Assembly: GCA_013154385.1 (NCBI GenBank)
Contig: JAADCO010000016.1
Coordinates: 1-5,944, forward strand
Direction: 5' to 3'
DNA from: Thermodesulfobacteriota bacterium
GTDB taxonomy: Bacteria; Desulfobacterota; Thermodesulfobacteria; Thermodesulfobacteriales; Thermodesulfatatoraceae
Length of the DNA stretch: 5,944 nt
A program made the translations under genes and the position numbers. The notes beneath the pieces were generated by a model. That model did not search any database, had not been told where the DNA came from, and saw only the letters and a program-made list of their open reading frames with translations. Below are positions 1-5,314 of the stretch, piece by piece; position 1 is the stretch's first letter; each line of letters opens with the position of its first letter.

Positions 1-586
1 GGCCCTGGGAGAGGTTTTGCTCGACCACGAGAAGCGACATCTTCCCCTTGAGCGCGGCCAGGGTCTGGTAGATGCGGGCCACGACCTTGGGAGCGAGCCC
101 CATGGAGGGTTCGTCGAGGAGGAGGAGCTTGGGCTCGCTCATCAGCGCCCGGGCCACGGCGAGCATCTGCTGTTCTCCGCCGGAAAGGGCGCCGGCGGGG
201 AGATCGAGCTTGGGGACGAGTTCGGGAAAGAGGGAGAGGACGTCCTTCAGGCGCTCCTCGAGGCCCCGCGGACGGCTGAAGGCCCCGAGCTCGAGATTCT
301 CCCGCACGGAAAGCGGGGCAAACACGCGCCGTCCCTCAGGCACCAGGGAAAGCCCGAGCTTCGTGCGCCGCCAGGGAGGCAGACGTCCGATCTCCTTTCC
401 CGCAAAGGAGATCCGGCCGGTCTTCAGAGGCACCTGGCCGCAGAGGGCCTTGAGCAACGTGCTCTTTCCGGCCCCGTTTCGCCCGAGGATCATGAGGAAC
501 TCCCCGGCGCGCAACCGGAAGGAGACCCCCTGGAGGGCGGCCACCGCCCCGTAGTGGACCCAGAGATCTTCGGCCTCAAGCAGCAT
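1..586 (-). CDS. livF: Branched-chain amino acid ABC transporter ATP-binding protein LivF (3' end cut off)
   Basis: One of the two cytoplasmic ATPases that power LIV-type import of leucine, isoleucine and valine through the LivHM permease. I read 195 residues from ATG 586. Motifs in order are Walker A GRNGAGKST (35-43), the LivF-typical VPEGRRVF stretch (82-89) in the Q-loop region, the ABC signature LSGGEQQ (134-140), Walker B LLLLDEP (154-160), and EQN (189-191) where other ABC ATPases carry the H-loop histidine. VPEGR and EQN are what separate LivF from LivG. The family is usually about 235 residues, so roughly 40 C-terminal residues lie beyond position 1. The start has a GGGGGA ribosome site five bases upstream and overlaps the end of livG by 11 bp, so translation is probably coupled. 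No frameshift or missing motif was seen. Substrate is inferred from the family; some LIV-type systems carry amides or urea instead. Confidence 0.95.
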   Translation of the reverse strand, partial: MLLEAEDLWVHYGAVAALQGVSFRLRAGEFLMILGRNGAGKSTLLKALCGQVPLKTGRISFAGKEIGRLPPWRRTKLGLSLVPEGRRVFAPLSVRENLELGAFSRPRGLEERLKDVLSLFPELVPKLDLPAGALSGGEQQMLAVARALMSEPKLLLLDEPSMGLAPKVVARIYQTLAALKGKMSLLVVEQNLSQG

Positions 587-1391
587 CTCTGTCCCCCAGA
601 TAGGCTTCGATCACCCGCGGATCGTGGCGCACGTCCTCCGGAGGGCCGCAGGCGATGACCTCACCCGAGGCGAGGACCACCACCCGTTGGCAGATGCCGA
701 GCACGAGCTCCACGTCGTGGTCCACGAGGAGGATGGAGAGCCCCTCCTGGTGCATGCGCCGCAGGAGCGCGAGGAGTTCGCGCCCCTCAGCCGGCGAAAG
801 TCCGGCGGCGGGTTCGTCGAGGAGGAGGAGCCGGGGGCGAGAGACCAGGGCCCGGGCCAGGACCACGCGCCTCTGGTCCCCGTAGGGAAGGACTCCGGCC
901 GGGGTGTCGGAGAGCTCCGAAAGGCCGAAGTCTTCGAGGATGCGCCGGGCCTCCTCGCGGAAACTTTCTTCCTCCTCCCGCGCCTTTCTGAGCCCCAGGA
1001 GATCGTGCCAGAAGCGGCGCCTCACCCGTCGGGTGAGCCCGAGGAGGACGTTTTCAAAGACCGTGAGCTCGGGAAAGATCTGCAGATGCTGGAAGGTGCG
1101 GGCAAGCCCCAGGCGGGCCAGGGCCTCCGGGGGTCTGCCGTCTATGCGGGCGCCGGAAAAGTAGATCTCGCCTTCGTCCGGCCGGAGGAAGCCCGTGACG
1201 AGGTTGATGAGCGTGGTCTTCCCCGCGCCGTTGGGGCCGATGAGCCCGAGGATCTCGCCGTCGCGCAGGTCAAAGGAGACGTGGGCCAGGGCCTTCACCC
1301 CCTCGAAGTGTTTGCCCACACCCCGGACTTCGAGCAGGGGGAGGGGCCTATTCAGGCGGTTTGCCGCCTCTTCGCGCAGGCTGCAATGCAT
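576..1391 (-). CDS. livG: Branched-chain amino acid ABC transporter ATP-binding protein LivG
   Basis: Partner ATPase of LivF in a LIV-type amino acid importer, acting on the cytoplasmic face of the permease. The 271-residue product shows Walker A GPNGAGKTT (52-60), Q-loop RTFQHLQIF with Gln101, the signature LPYGDQRRV (168-176, a variant of LSYGEQR), Walker B LLLLDEP (188-194) and the H-loop His225 in LLVDHD. The tail GPPEDVRHDPRVIEAYLG (249-266) is typical of LivG. Length is slightly above the usual 250-260 because the first 18 residues precede the family-like start LLEVRGVGKHF. These early codons include a perfect hairpin, and ATG 1391 has no well-spaced ribosome site (AAGG two bases away; GGGAGGA about 20 bases away). 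The start is therefore the weakest part of the call, although no better in-frame ATG exists. It heads the minus-strand unit. The genes normally found before it (livK, livH, livM) are not here. Confidence 0.95.
   Translation of the reverse strand: MHCSLREEAANRLNRPLPLLEVRGVGKHFEGVKALAHVSFDLRDGEILGLIGPNGAGKTTLINLVTGFLRPDEGEIYFSGARIDGRPPEALARLGLARTFQHLQIFPELTVFENVLLGLTRRVRRRFWHDLLGLRKAREEEESFREEARRILEDFGLSELSDTPAGVLPYGDQRRVVLARALVSRPRLLLLDEPAAGLSPAEGRELLALLRRMHQEGLSILLVDHDVELVLGICQRVVVLASGEVIACGPPEDVRHDPRVIEAYLGDRDAA
592..597 (-). promoter_or_regulatory. Ribosome binding site of livF
   Basis: GGGGGA on the minus strand, five bases before the ATG at 586. It lies inside the last codons of livG, supports the 586 start and fits translational coupling of the two ATPase genes. 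Confidence 0.6.
1354..1369. repeat. Perfect 6-bp hairpin in the first codons of livG
   Basis: AGGCGG at 1354-1359 and CCGCCT at 1364-1369 are exact inverted copies around a four-base loop. In the livG message the loop reads CAAA and the hairpin covers about codons 8-13. There is no T-run on either side, so it does not look like an intrinsic terminator. It may hinder early translation of livG, or sit in the leader if the true start is further in. Confidence 0.5.
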
Positions 1392-1459
1392 GGCCTTAAA
1401 GATAGCCCAAGTCCTCCCTCTTCACGAGTCGGGGAGGGCGTGATTAACGTTTCCTCAGG
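1392..1459. promoter_or_regulatory. Divergent intergenic region between livG and the sirtuin gene
   Basis: This 68-bp gap separates two outward-facing genes and so should hold promoters for both. I see no convincing -35/-10 pair on either strand; the best minus-strand -10 candidate is TATCTT at 1398-1403, close to the livG start. A 6-bp dyad CCTCCC (1413-1418) / GGGAGG (1432-1437) lies in the middle and could be a regulator site or chance GC-rich sequence. Promoters here are inferred from layout only. Confidence 0.35.
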
Positions 1460-2176
1460 ATGCGTTACCAGAAGATCGTCATCCTCACCGGGGCCGGGAT
1501 CTCGGCGGAATCAGGCATTCCCACCTTTCGGGACAAGGACGGCCTCTGGAGCAAGTTCGACCTCGAGGAAGTGGCCACCCCCGAAGGGTTTGCCCGAAAC
1601 CCGGACCTGGTCCACGAGTTCTACAACGCCCGCCGGCGCGACCTCTTGAAGGTCGAGCCCAACGCGGCCCACTACGCCCTGGCCCGTCTCGAGCGGGAGT
1701 ATCCCGGAGAGGTCCTCCTCGTGACCCAGAACGTGGACGATCTCCACGAAAGGGCCGGCAGCAAGCGTCTCCTCCACATGCACGGCGAGCTCCTCAAGGT
1801 GCGCTGCGAGGCCTGCCAGGGGGTCTTTCCCGAGACCGGGGCCATCTCCACCAAGACCCCTTGTCCGGCCTGCGGTGCGGTGGGAAAGCTCAGGCCGCAC
1901 GTGGTCTGGTTCGGGGAGATGCCCTTTCACCTGGAGGAGATCTACCGCGCGCTTCAGGAATGCGATCTCTTCCTGGCCATCGGCACCTCCGGCACGGTCT
2001 ATCCCGCGGCGGGCTTCGTGCAGGTGGCCAGGCGCGCCGGGGCCTGGTGCGTGGAGCTAAACCTCGAGCCCTCGGCGGTGACCGATCTCTTCCACGAGCA
2101 CCACTTCGGCCCGGCGAGCCAGGTGGTGCCGGCCTACGTGGAAAAGCTCCTGGCCGAGGCGCGCAAGTCCCGGTAG
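1460..2176 (+). CDS. cobB: NAD-dependent protein deacylase, CobB-type (class III) sirtuin
   Basis: Removes acetyl and probably succinyl or malonyl groups from lysines, using NAD+ and releasing nicotinamide and O-acyl-ADP-ribose. The 238 residues carry the whole Sir2 signature: GAGISAESGIPTFR (11-24), TQNVDDLHERAG (89-100), HMHGEL with catalytic His108, a zinc site of Cys116/Cys119 and Cys135/Cys138, and RPHVVWFGEMP (145-155). FYNARR holds Tyr55 and Arg58, the Tyr-x-x-Arg pair that in SIRT5 and E. coli CobB binds acidic acyl groups, so desuccinylation is likely. Length is typical of compact bacterial sirtuins. ATG 1460 is the only reasonable start because an in-frame stop lies at 1445-1447, and the protein begins just before the Rossmann fold as usual. 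No good Shine-Dalgarno precedes it; GGGGAGGG is about 21 bases away. Known CobB roles include deacylating acetyl-CoA synthetase, but no acs gene is in this window. Confidence 0.96.
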   Translation: MRYQKIVILTGAGISAESGIPTFRDKDGLWSKFDLEEVATPEGFARNPDLVHEFYNARRRDLLKVEPNAAHYALARLEREYPGEVLLVTQNVDDLHERAGSKRLLHMHGELLKVRCEACQGVFPETGAISTKTPCPACGAVGKLRPHVVWFGEMPFHLEEIYRALQECDLFLAIGTSGTVYPAAGFVQVARRAGAWCVELNLEPSAVTDLFHEHHFGPASQVVPAYVEKLLAEARKSR

Positions 2177-2190
2177 GCCCGCTTGCGGGC
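2177..2190 (+). repeat. Short GC hairpin directly after the sirtuin stop codon
   Basis: GCCCG and CGGGC pair across a CTTG loop immediately after the TAG at 2174-2176. No T-run follows (the next bases are GAAGAAGG), so it is not a standard intrinsic terminator. It could weakly protect the sirtuin message end or dampen read-through into the gene at 2215. Confidence 0.35.
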
Positions 2191-2202
2191 GAAGAAGGCT
2201 TC

Positions 2203-2208
2203 AGGAGA
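2203..2208 (+). promoter_or_regulatory. Ribosome binding site of the 100-residue gene
   Basis: AGGAGA six bases before ATG 2215. It decides the start: the same frame is open far upstream inside the sirtuin gene, but this is the first ATG with a proper ribosome site, and it falls after the sirtuin stop. Confidence 0.7.
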
Positions 2209-2214
2209 GAGATC

Positions 2215-2517
2215 ATGGAAGGGATCCCCCAGGAATTGCTCGACCTCTGGCGGAAAAGGGAAGAGATCGAGGCCGTCTATCTCCTTCCCACCTCCACCGA
2301 GGCGCGCCAGGACGTCCTCCTCTGGATCACGGAGAGCACGCTCTCCTACTTCGAGCGGCTCGACCTCTACTATCCGCCGGAGCGCAGGCGGCCCGAGCTT
2401 CGCGTCTATCCCATCACGAAGCGGGAGTTCGATACCTGGCCCGAAGGGGTCCGCCGAAGCGTCACGGAGACCTTGAAGAGATCGAAGGTCCTCTTCCGGC
2501 GGCGCGAGACGGATTGA
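2215..2517 (+). CDS. Uncharacterised 100-residue charged protein
   Basis: I do not recognise this protein. It is probably cytosolic: no signal peptide, membrane segment or cysteine is present. Residues 1-20 are a likely amphipathic helix rich in Leu, Glu and Lys. A predicted strand-and-helix core follows (AVYLLPTSTEARQDVLLWI, 20-38, and STLSYFERLDLYYP, 41-54). Next comes a basic-acidic stretch with PELRVYPITKREFDTW (60-75), and the protein ends in a very basic helix (KRSKVLFRRR, 88-97). The PELRVYPITKREFD part faintly recalls the last strand of small nucleotidyltransferase domains, but the GS...D-x-D catalytic motif is absent, so I do not assign that fold. It starts 38 bp after the sirtuin stop with a good ribosome site and is probably co-transcribed with it. 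Codon use matches its neighbours, which supports real coding. An independent small regulator or an enzyme remnant are both possible. Confidence 0.72.
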   Translation: MEGIPQELLDLWRKREEIEAVYLLPTSTEARQDVLLWITESTLSYFERLDLYYPPERRRPELRVYPITKREFDTWPEGVRRSVTETLKRSKVLFRRRETD

Positions 2518-2528
2518 GGCCGCGGCTC

Positions 2529-2558
2529 TTGATTTGGCCCCGAAGGAAGGGGCATAAT
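2529..2558 (+). promoter_or_regulatory. Sigma-70-like promoter ahead of the lipoprotein-coaBC-aminopeptidase genes
   Basis: TTGATT (2529-2534, 4 of 6 to the -35 consensus) and CATAAT (2553-2558, 5 of 6 to the -10 consensus) are 18 bases apart, in one of the few AT-richer patches of the window and in a true intergenic gap. Transcription would begin near 2565, giving a leader of about 30 bases to ATG 2596. It also rules out the in-frame ATG at 2557, which lies inside the -10 box. Confidence 0.65.
2537..2553. repeat. Inverted repeat inside the promoter spacer
   Basis: GCCCC (2537-2541) and GGGGC (2549-2553) are inverted copies seven bases apart, filling most of the space between the -35 and -10 boxes. 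Position suggests an operator for a dimeric regulator. The alternative is a weak transcript-end hairpin for the gene ending at 2517, but no T-run follows. Confidence 0.4.
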
Positions 2559-2584
2559 GCAACGAGTCAAAAAACGTTTCGTAG

Positions 2585-2591
2585 AGGAGGT
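2585..2591 (+). promoter_or_regulatory. Strong ribosome binding site of the lipoprotein gene
   Basis: AGGAGGT is a near-perfect Shine-Dalgarno sequence, four bases before ATG 2596. It sets the start at 2596 instead of the upstream in-frame ATG 2557, and it is the strongest ribosome site in the window, implying a well-expressed protein. Confidence 0.85.
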
Positions 2592-2595
2592 AAGA

Positions 2596-3030
2596 ATGCA
2601 GCGGAAAATTTTCCTTTCTTTCGTGGTCTTCATGGTTTTGGCCCTGGTCTCCTGCACCACCACTTCTTCCCAGAAGAGGAGTGAGACCACTCCCCCCAGC
2701 CCGCCGAAACCCTTTTACACCGGCACCGAGTTTCCGGACATCGTCATCCCGGCGAGCATGAAGGTGGATCAGGAACACTCGATGATCGTGCGCACCCAGA
2801 ACTACATCGGCGGCGTGCTCACCATCAAAGGGCGGGTCAAGGTGGAGTCCCTGGTGGAGTTCTTCAAGAACCAGCTCGCGGCCCGCGGCTGGACGCTCAC
2901 GGGAAGCATCTACTACAAGGACATCCTTCTCGCCTTCAACCGTCCCAACGGCTCCTGCTTCATCTACATCAAGGGTTCGCCCTGGACCACCGAGGTCCAG
3001 ATCTGGGCCAGCGAGACCTTCAACGAATAA
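2596..3030 (+). CDS. Small secreted lipoprotein of unknown function
   Basis: A 144-residue exported protein anchored to membrane by lipid. It begins with a classic lipoprotein signal: basic MQRK, a hydrophobic stretch (5-18), and the lipobox LVSC with Cys20 as the lipidated residue. Residues 21-40 are a Thr/Ser/Pro-rich linker. The folded part (about 43-142) begins GTEFPDIVIPASM and includes GGVLTIKGRVKVESLVEFF (72-90) and LAARGWTLTG (94-103), then alternating strands (DILLAFNR, SCFIYIKG, TEVQIWAS). The pattern 'IP..M ... G.V.VE.L..FF...L...GW' is one I associate from memory with small uncharacterised lipoproteins of deltaproteobacteria and relatives; I cannot give a function. The start is chosen by the strong AGGAGGT site, and starting there puts the signal peptide at the true N-terminus. 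Serine after the signal cleavage cysteine is absent (Thr21), and no Asp is seen at position +2, so outer-membrane sorting is likely if the cell follows the E. coli rule. It sits 3 bp before coaBC. Confidence 0.88.
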   Translation: MQRKIFLSFVVFMVLALVSCTTTSSQKRSETTPPSPPKPFYTGTEFPDIVIPASMKVDQEHSMIVRTQNYIGGVLTIKGRVKVESLVEFFKNQLAARGWTLTGSIYYKDILLAFNRPNGSCFIYIKGSPWTTEVQIWASETFNE

Positions 3031-3033
3031 CGC

Positions 3034-4239
3034 ATGAAGCTTTCCGGGCGCCGCGTCCTTCTCGGGGTCACGGGAGGGATCGCGGCCTTCAAAATCCCTT
3101 CCCTCGTCCGGGCCCTCAAACGCGAGGGCGCCGAGGTGCGGGTGGTCCTCACCGAAGGGGCCCGGGCCTTCGTCACGCCGCTTACGCTTGAGACCGTCTC
3201 CGGCGCCCGGGTCTTCCTTCCCGAAGACTTCCTGCGCCCGCAGGGCGGTTTCATCCCCCACACCGAGCTCGCCCGCTGGGCCGAGCTCGTGCTCGTGGCC
3301 CCGGCCACGGCCTCCTTCCTGAGCGCGCTGCGGATGGGAGACGCCTCTTCCCTTCTCGTGGCCTGCCTCCTGGCCACCGAGGCCCCGGGGCTCATCTTCC
3401 CGGCGATGAACGAAAAGATGTGGTCCCATCCCGCCACGCAGGAGAACGTGCAGATCCTCAGGAACTGGGGCTACACCGTGGTCTCCCCGGACGAAGGCCC
3501 CCTGGCCTGCGGGGAGAGCGGGCCGGGAAGGCTTCCCTCCGAGGAAGTCATCCTCGCTTACGCAAGGCGCCTCCTTTCGCCGCCCGATCTCTCCGGCCTC
3601 AGGGTGGTGGTCACCTGCGGACCCACGCGGGAGCCCGTTGACCTCGTGCGCTATCTCTCGAACCGCTCCTCCGGGCGCATGGGGCTCGCCCTGGCCCAGG
3701 CGGCCTTCGAGCGCGGGGCCGAGGTCGTTCTTATCCACGGCCCGCTCTCGGTCCCGATCCCGCCGCTCTTTACGCGCGTGCCGGTGGAGACCACCGCGGA
3801 GATGCAGGAGGCGCTCCTTGAGCACTTCCCCGCGGCCGACGTCCTCTTCATGGTGGCCGCGGTGGCCGACTATCGCCCCGTGAATTTCCGCGCGGAAAAG
3901 ATCAAGCGCCGCGAAAGGCTCGTCCTTGAGCTCGAACCCACACCCGATCTCCTGGCCGAGGTGTCCCGGAAGAGGCGTCCGGGGCAGGTGATCGTGGGTT
4001 TTGCCGCCGAGGAGGCGGAAAACCTGGCCTCGGAGGCCGCGCGCAAGCTGCGGCAAAAGGGGCTCGATCTCCTCGTGGCCAACCCCATTGATCGCCCGGG
4101 CGCGGGTTTTGAGGCCGAGACCAATGAGGTCCTCATCCTCGACCGCGAGGGGCGAAGGATCGAGCTTTCGCGGCGCCCCAAGGAAGAGATCGCCGAAAAG
4201 ATCCTCGATCAGGTGGTGAGGCTCCGTGAAACGTCGTGA
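3034..4239 (+). CDS. coaBC: Bifunctional phosphopantothenoylcysteine decarboxylase / phosphopantothenate-cysteine ligase CoaBC
   Basis: Carries out two consecutive steps of coenzyme A synthesis in the cytosol: CoaB joins 4'-phosphopantothenate to cysteine using CTP, and CoaC decarboxylates the product with FMN. The 401-residue protein has normal length and domain order. The CoaC half (about 1-180) shows GVTGGIAAFK (11-20), HTELARWAELVLVAPATA with the catalytic His76, PAMNEKMW with Asn126, and the flexible flap LACGESGPGR with Cys159. The CoaB half (about 187-401) shows GPTREPVDLVRYLSNRSSGRMG with Asn210, MVAAVADYRP (273-282) and AEKIKR with Lys289, matching substrate-contact residues described for the E. 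coli enzyme. No key residue is missing. The motif normally reading D-P-V-R has Leu in place of Pro (DLVR, 203-206), a mild variation. There is no clear Shine-Dalgarno; translation is probably coupled to the lipoprotein gene three bases upstream. The gene overlaps the next by 14 bp. Confidence 0.97.
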   Translation: MKLSGRRVLLGVTGGIAAFKIPSLVRALKREGAEVRVVLTEGARAFVTPLTLETVSGARVFLPEDFLRPQGGFIPHTELARWAELVLVAPATASFLSALRMGDASSLLVACLLATEAPGLIFPAMNEKMWSHPATQENVQILRNWGYTVVSPDEGPLACGESGPGRLPSEEVILAYARRLLSPPDLSGLRVVVTCGPTREPVDLVRYLSNRSSGRMGLALAQAAFERGAEVVLIHGPLSVPIPPLFTRVPVETTAEMQEALLEHFPAADVLFMVAAVADYRPVNFRAEKIKRRERLVLELEPTPDLLAEVSRKRRPGQVIVGFAAEEAENLASEAARKLRQKGLDLLVANPIDRPGAGFEAETNEVLILDREGRRIELSRRPKEEIAEKILDQVVRLRETS

Positions 4240-5314
4240 ACGACTCCGTCGTGTGAAGCTTGCGCTCGCCGCCCGGCGGGCCGACGCCCTGCTCGTGCTC
4301 TCGCCGGAGAACCGGCGCTATCTCTCGGGTTTTCCGCCCCTTGACGTGAGCCTTACCGAAAGTTCGGGCGCCCTCCTCATCACCCGCCGAGAGCAGTTCC
4401 TCCTTACCGACCCGCGCTATCGGGAGGAGGCCAAGGAATGCGCCCCGCTCTTTGAGCCCGTGATCTACGAGCGGGGGCTCTTTGCCAAGCTCAAGGAGCT
4501 TGCGCCGCTCCTCGGCCTGAAGAGGCTCCTTTTCGAGGAGCTCTATCTCAGCGTGGCCGGGGAAAAGGCCCTGAGAAAGGCCCTTCCGGAGGTCGAGCAC
4601 CTGGGCGTGCGGGGCCTGGTGGAGGGTTTGCGGGAGGTGAAAGACGACGAGGAGATCGGCCTCCTCCGCAAGGCCCTCGAGATCGCCGAAGAGATCATGA
4701 CGCGCGCCGAGTCCCTCATAAGGCCCGGGGTCTCCGAGAAGGAGATCGCCGCGGAGATCATCGCCCTTTCCCATCGCCTGGCCGAGGGACCTTCGTTTCC
4801 GCCCATCGTGGCCTCCGGTGTTTACGCCGCCCGCCCGCACGCCGAACCCTCGGAAAAGGAGCTCAAGCCCGGGGAGCCGGTGATCCTCGATCTCGGGGTC
4901 CGCTATCAGGGCTATTGTTCGGACATCACCCGCACCTTCTGCGTGGGGGAACCCACCCCGCGCTTCCGCAAGATCTATCTCCTGGTGCTCGAGGCCAAGC
5001 GCGCGGCGGAGAAGGAGATCGCCGCCGGGGTCCCGGCGCGCCGGGCCGATCTTGCCGCGCGGGAGGTCTTCCGCCGGGCCGGTCTCGAGGCCCATTTCTG
5101 GCACTCCCTGGGCCACGGCGTGGGGCTGGCCGTGCACGAGGCCCCGGCGCTTTCGCGGCGGCAGCGCCGGCGTCTCAAAGCCGGCCACGTGGTGACCGTG
5201 GAGCCCGGGCTCTACTTTCCCGATTGGGGCGGGGTGCGGCTCGAGGACATGGTCGTGGTGCGCGAGGGCGGGTTCGAAAGACTAAACCGCCTGGGTTTCC
5301 TATTTGAGGCGTAA
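4226..5314 (+). CDS. Xaa-Pro aminopeptidase / M24 family metallopeptidase
   Basis: A cytosolic two-metal peptidase that releases the N-terminal residue before proline, or splits Xaa-Pro dipeptides. The 362 residues have the two-domain layout of the shorter PepP/PepQ-like proteins: a creatinase N-domain (about 1-130, with ALLVLSPENRRYLSGF at 21-36) and a pita-bread catalytic domain. All five metal ligands are visible: Asp222 (ILDLG), Asp233 (SDITRTF), His297 (SLGHGVG), Glu326 (TVEPGLY) and Glu340 (VRLED). Supporting His205 (RPHAEP), His293 and His304 (AVHEAP) are also present. The start is a GTG at 4226 with GAGG four bases before it, inside the end of coaBC, giving a 14-bp overlap and likely coupled translation. 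The 3' end overlaps convergent cobU by 15 bp. Whether it acts as aminopeptidase or dipeptidase cannot be told from sequence alone. Confidence 0.94.
   Translation: MKRRERLRRVKLALAARRADALLVLSPENRRYLSGFPPLDVSLTESSGALLITRREQFLLTDPRYREEAKECAPLFEPVIYERGLFAKLKELAPLLGLKRLLFEELYLSVAGEKALRKALPEVEHLGVRGLVEGLREVKDDEEIGLLRKALEIAEEIMTRAESLIRPGVSEKEIAAEIIALSHRLAEGPSFPPIVASGVYAARPHAEPSEKELKPGEPVILDLGVRYQGYCSDITRTFCVGEPTPRFRKIYLLVLEAKRAAEKEIAAGVPARRADLAAREVFRRAGLEAHFWHSLGHGVGLAVHEAPALSRRQRRRLKAGHVVTVEPGLYFPDWGGVRLEDMVVVREGGFERLNRLGFLFEA
5284..5311. repeat. Alternative small hairpins in the pepP-type/cobU convergent overlap
   Basis: Two mutually exclusive 5-bp stems can form: AAACC (5284-5288) with GGTTT (5294-5298), and CGCCT (5288-5292) with AGGCG (5307-5311). 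Neither is followed by a clear T-run on either strand, so a terminator role is only weakly supported. It is the only candidate structure where transcription from both sides must end. Confidence 0.25.

Noticed and set aside
1413..1437. CCTCCC/GGGAGG dyad in the divergent gap as a terminator
   Set aside because: The genes diverge from here so no transcript should end, the loop is 13 bases and there is no T-run. It is kept only as a possible regulator site in the intergenic entry.
17..1649. Long plus-strand open frames opposite livF and livG (17-658 and 624-1649)
   Set aside because: They mirror the complement of the two ATPase genes. The translations show no motif, while the minus strand carries complete ABC signatures.
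1861..2214. Upstream extension of the 100-residue gene into the sirtuin gene
   Set aside because: The frame is open back to 1861, but the added residues are a Gly/Arg-rich shadow of the sirtuin, and the ribosome site at 2203-2208 selects ATG 2215.
2557..2595. Earlier ATG 2557 as start of the lipoprotein
   Set aside because: It overlaps the -10 box, has a poorer ribosome site, and would put 13 charged residues before the signal peptide. ATG 2596 has AGGAGGT at ideal spacing.
2134..4056. 640-codon open frame on the minus strand opposite the lipoprotein gene and coaBC
   Set aside because: It is antisense to genes with intact family motifs, has a low-complexity Gly/Arg/Asp/Glu-rich translation with no domain, and spans a clear promoter gap. 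Long antisense frames are expected in GC-rich DNA.
4133..5188. 351-codon minus-strand open frame opposite the M24 peptidase
   Set aside because: The plus-strand product has all five metal ligands. The antisense translation is a charged, motif-free shadow.
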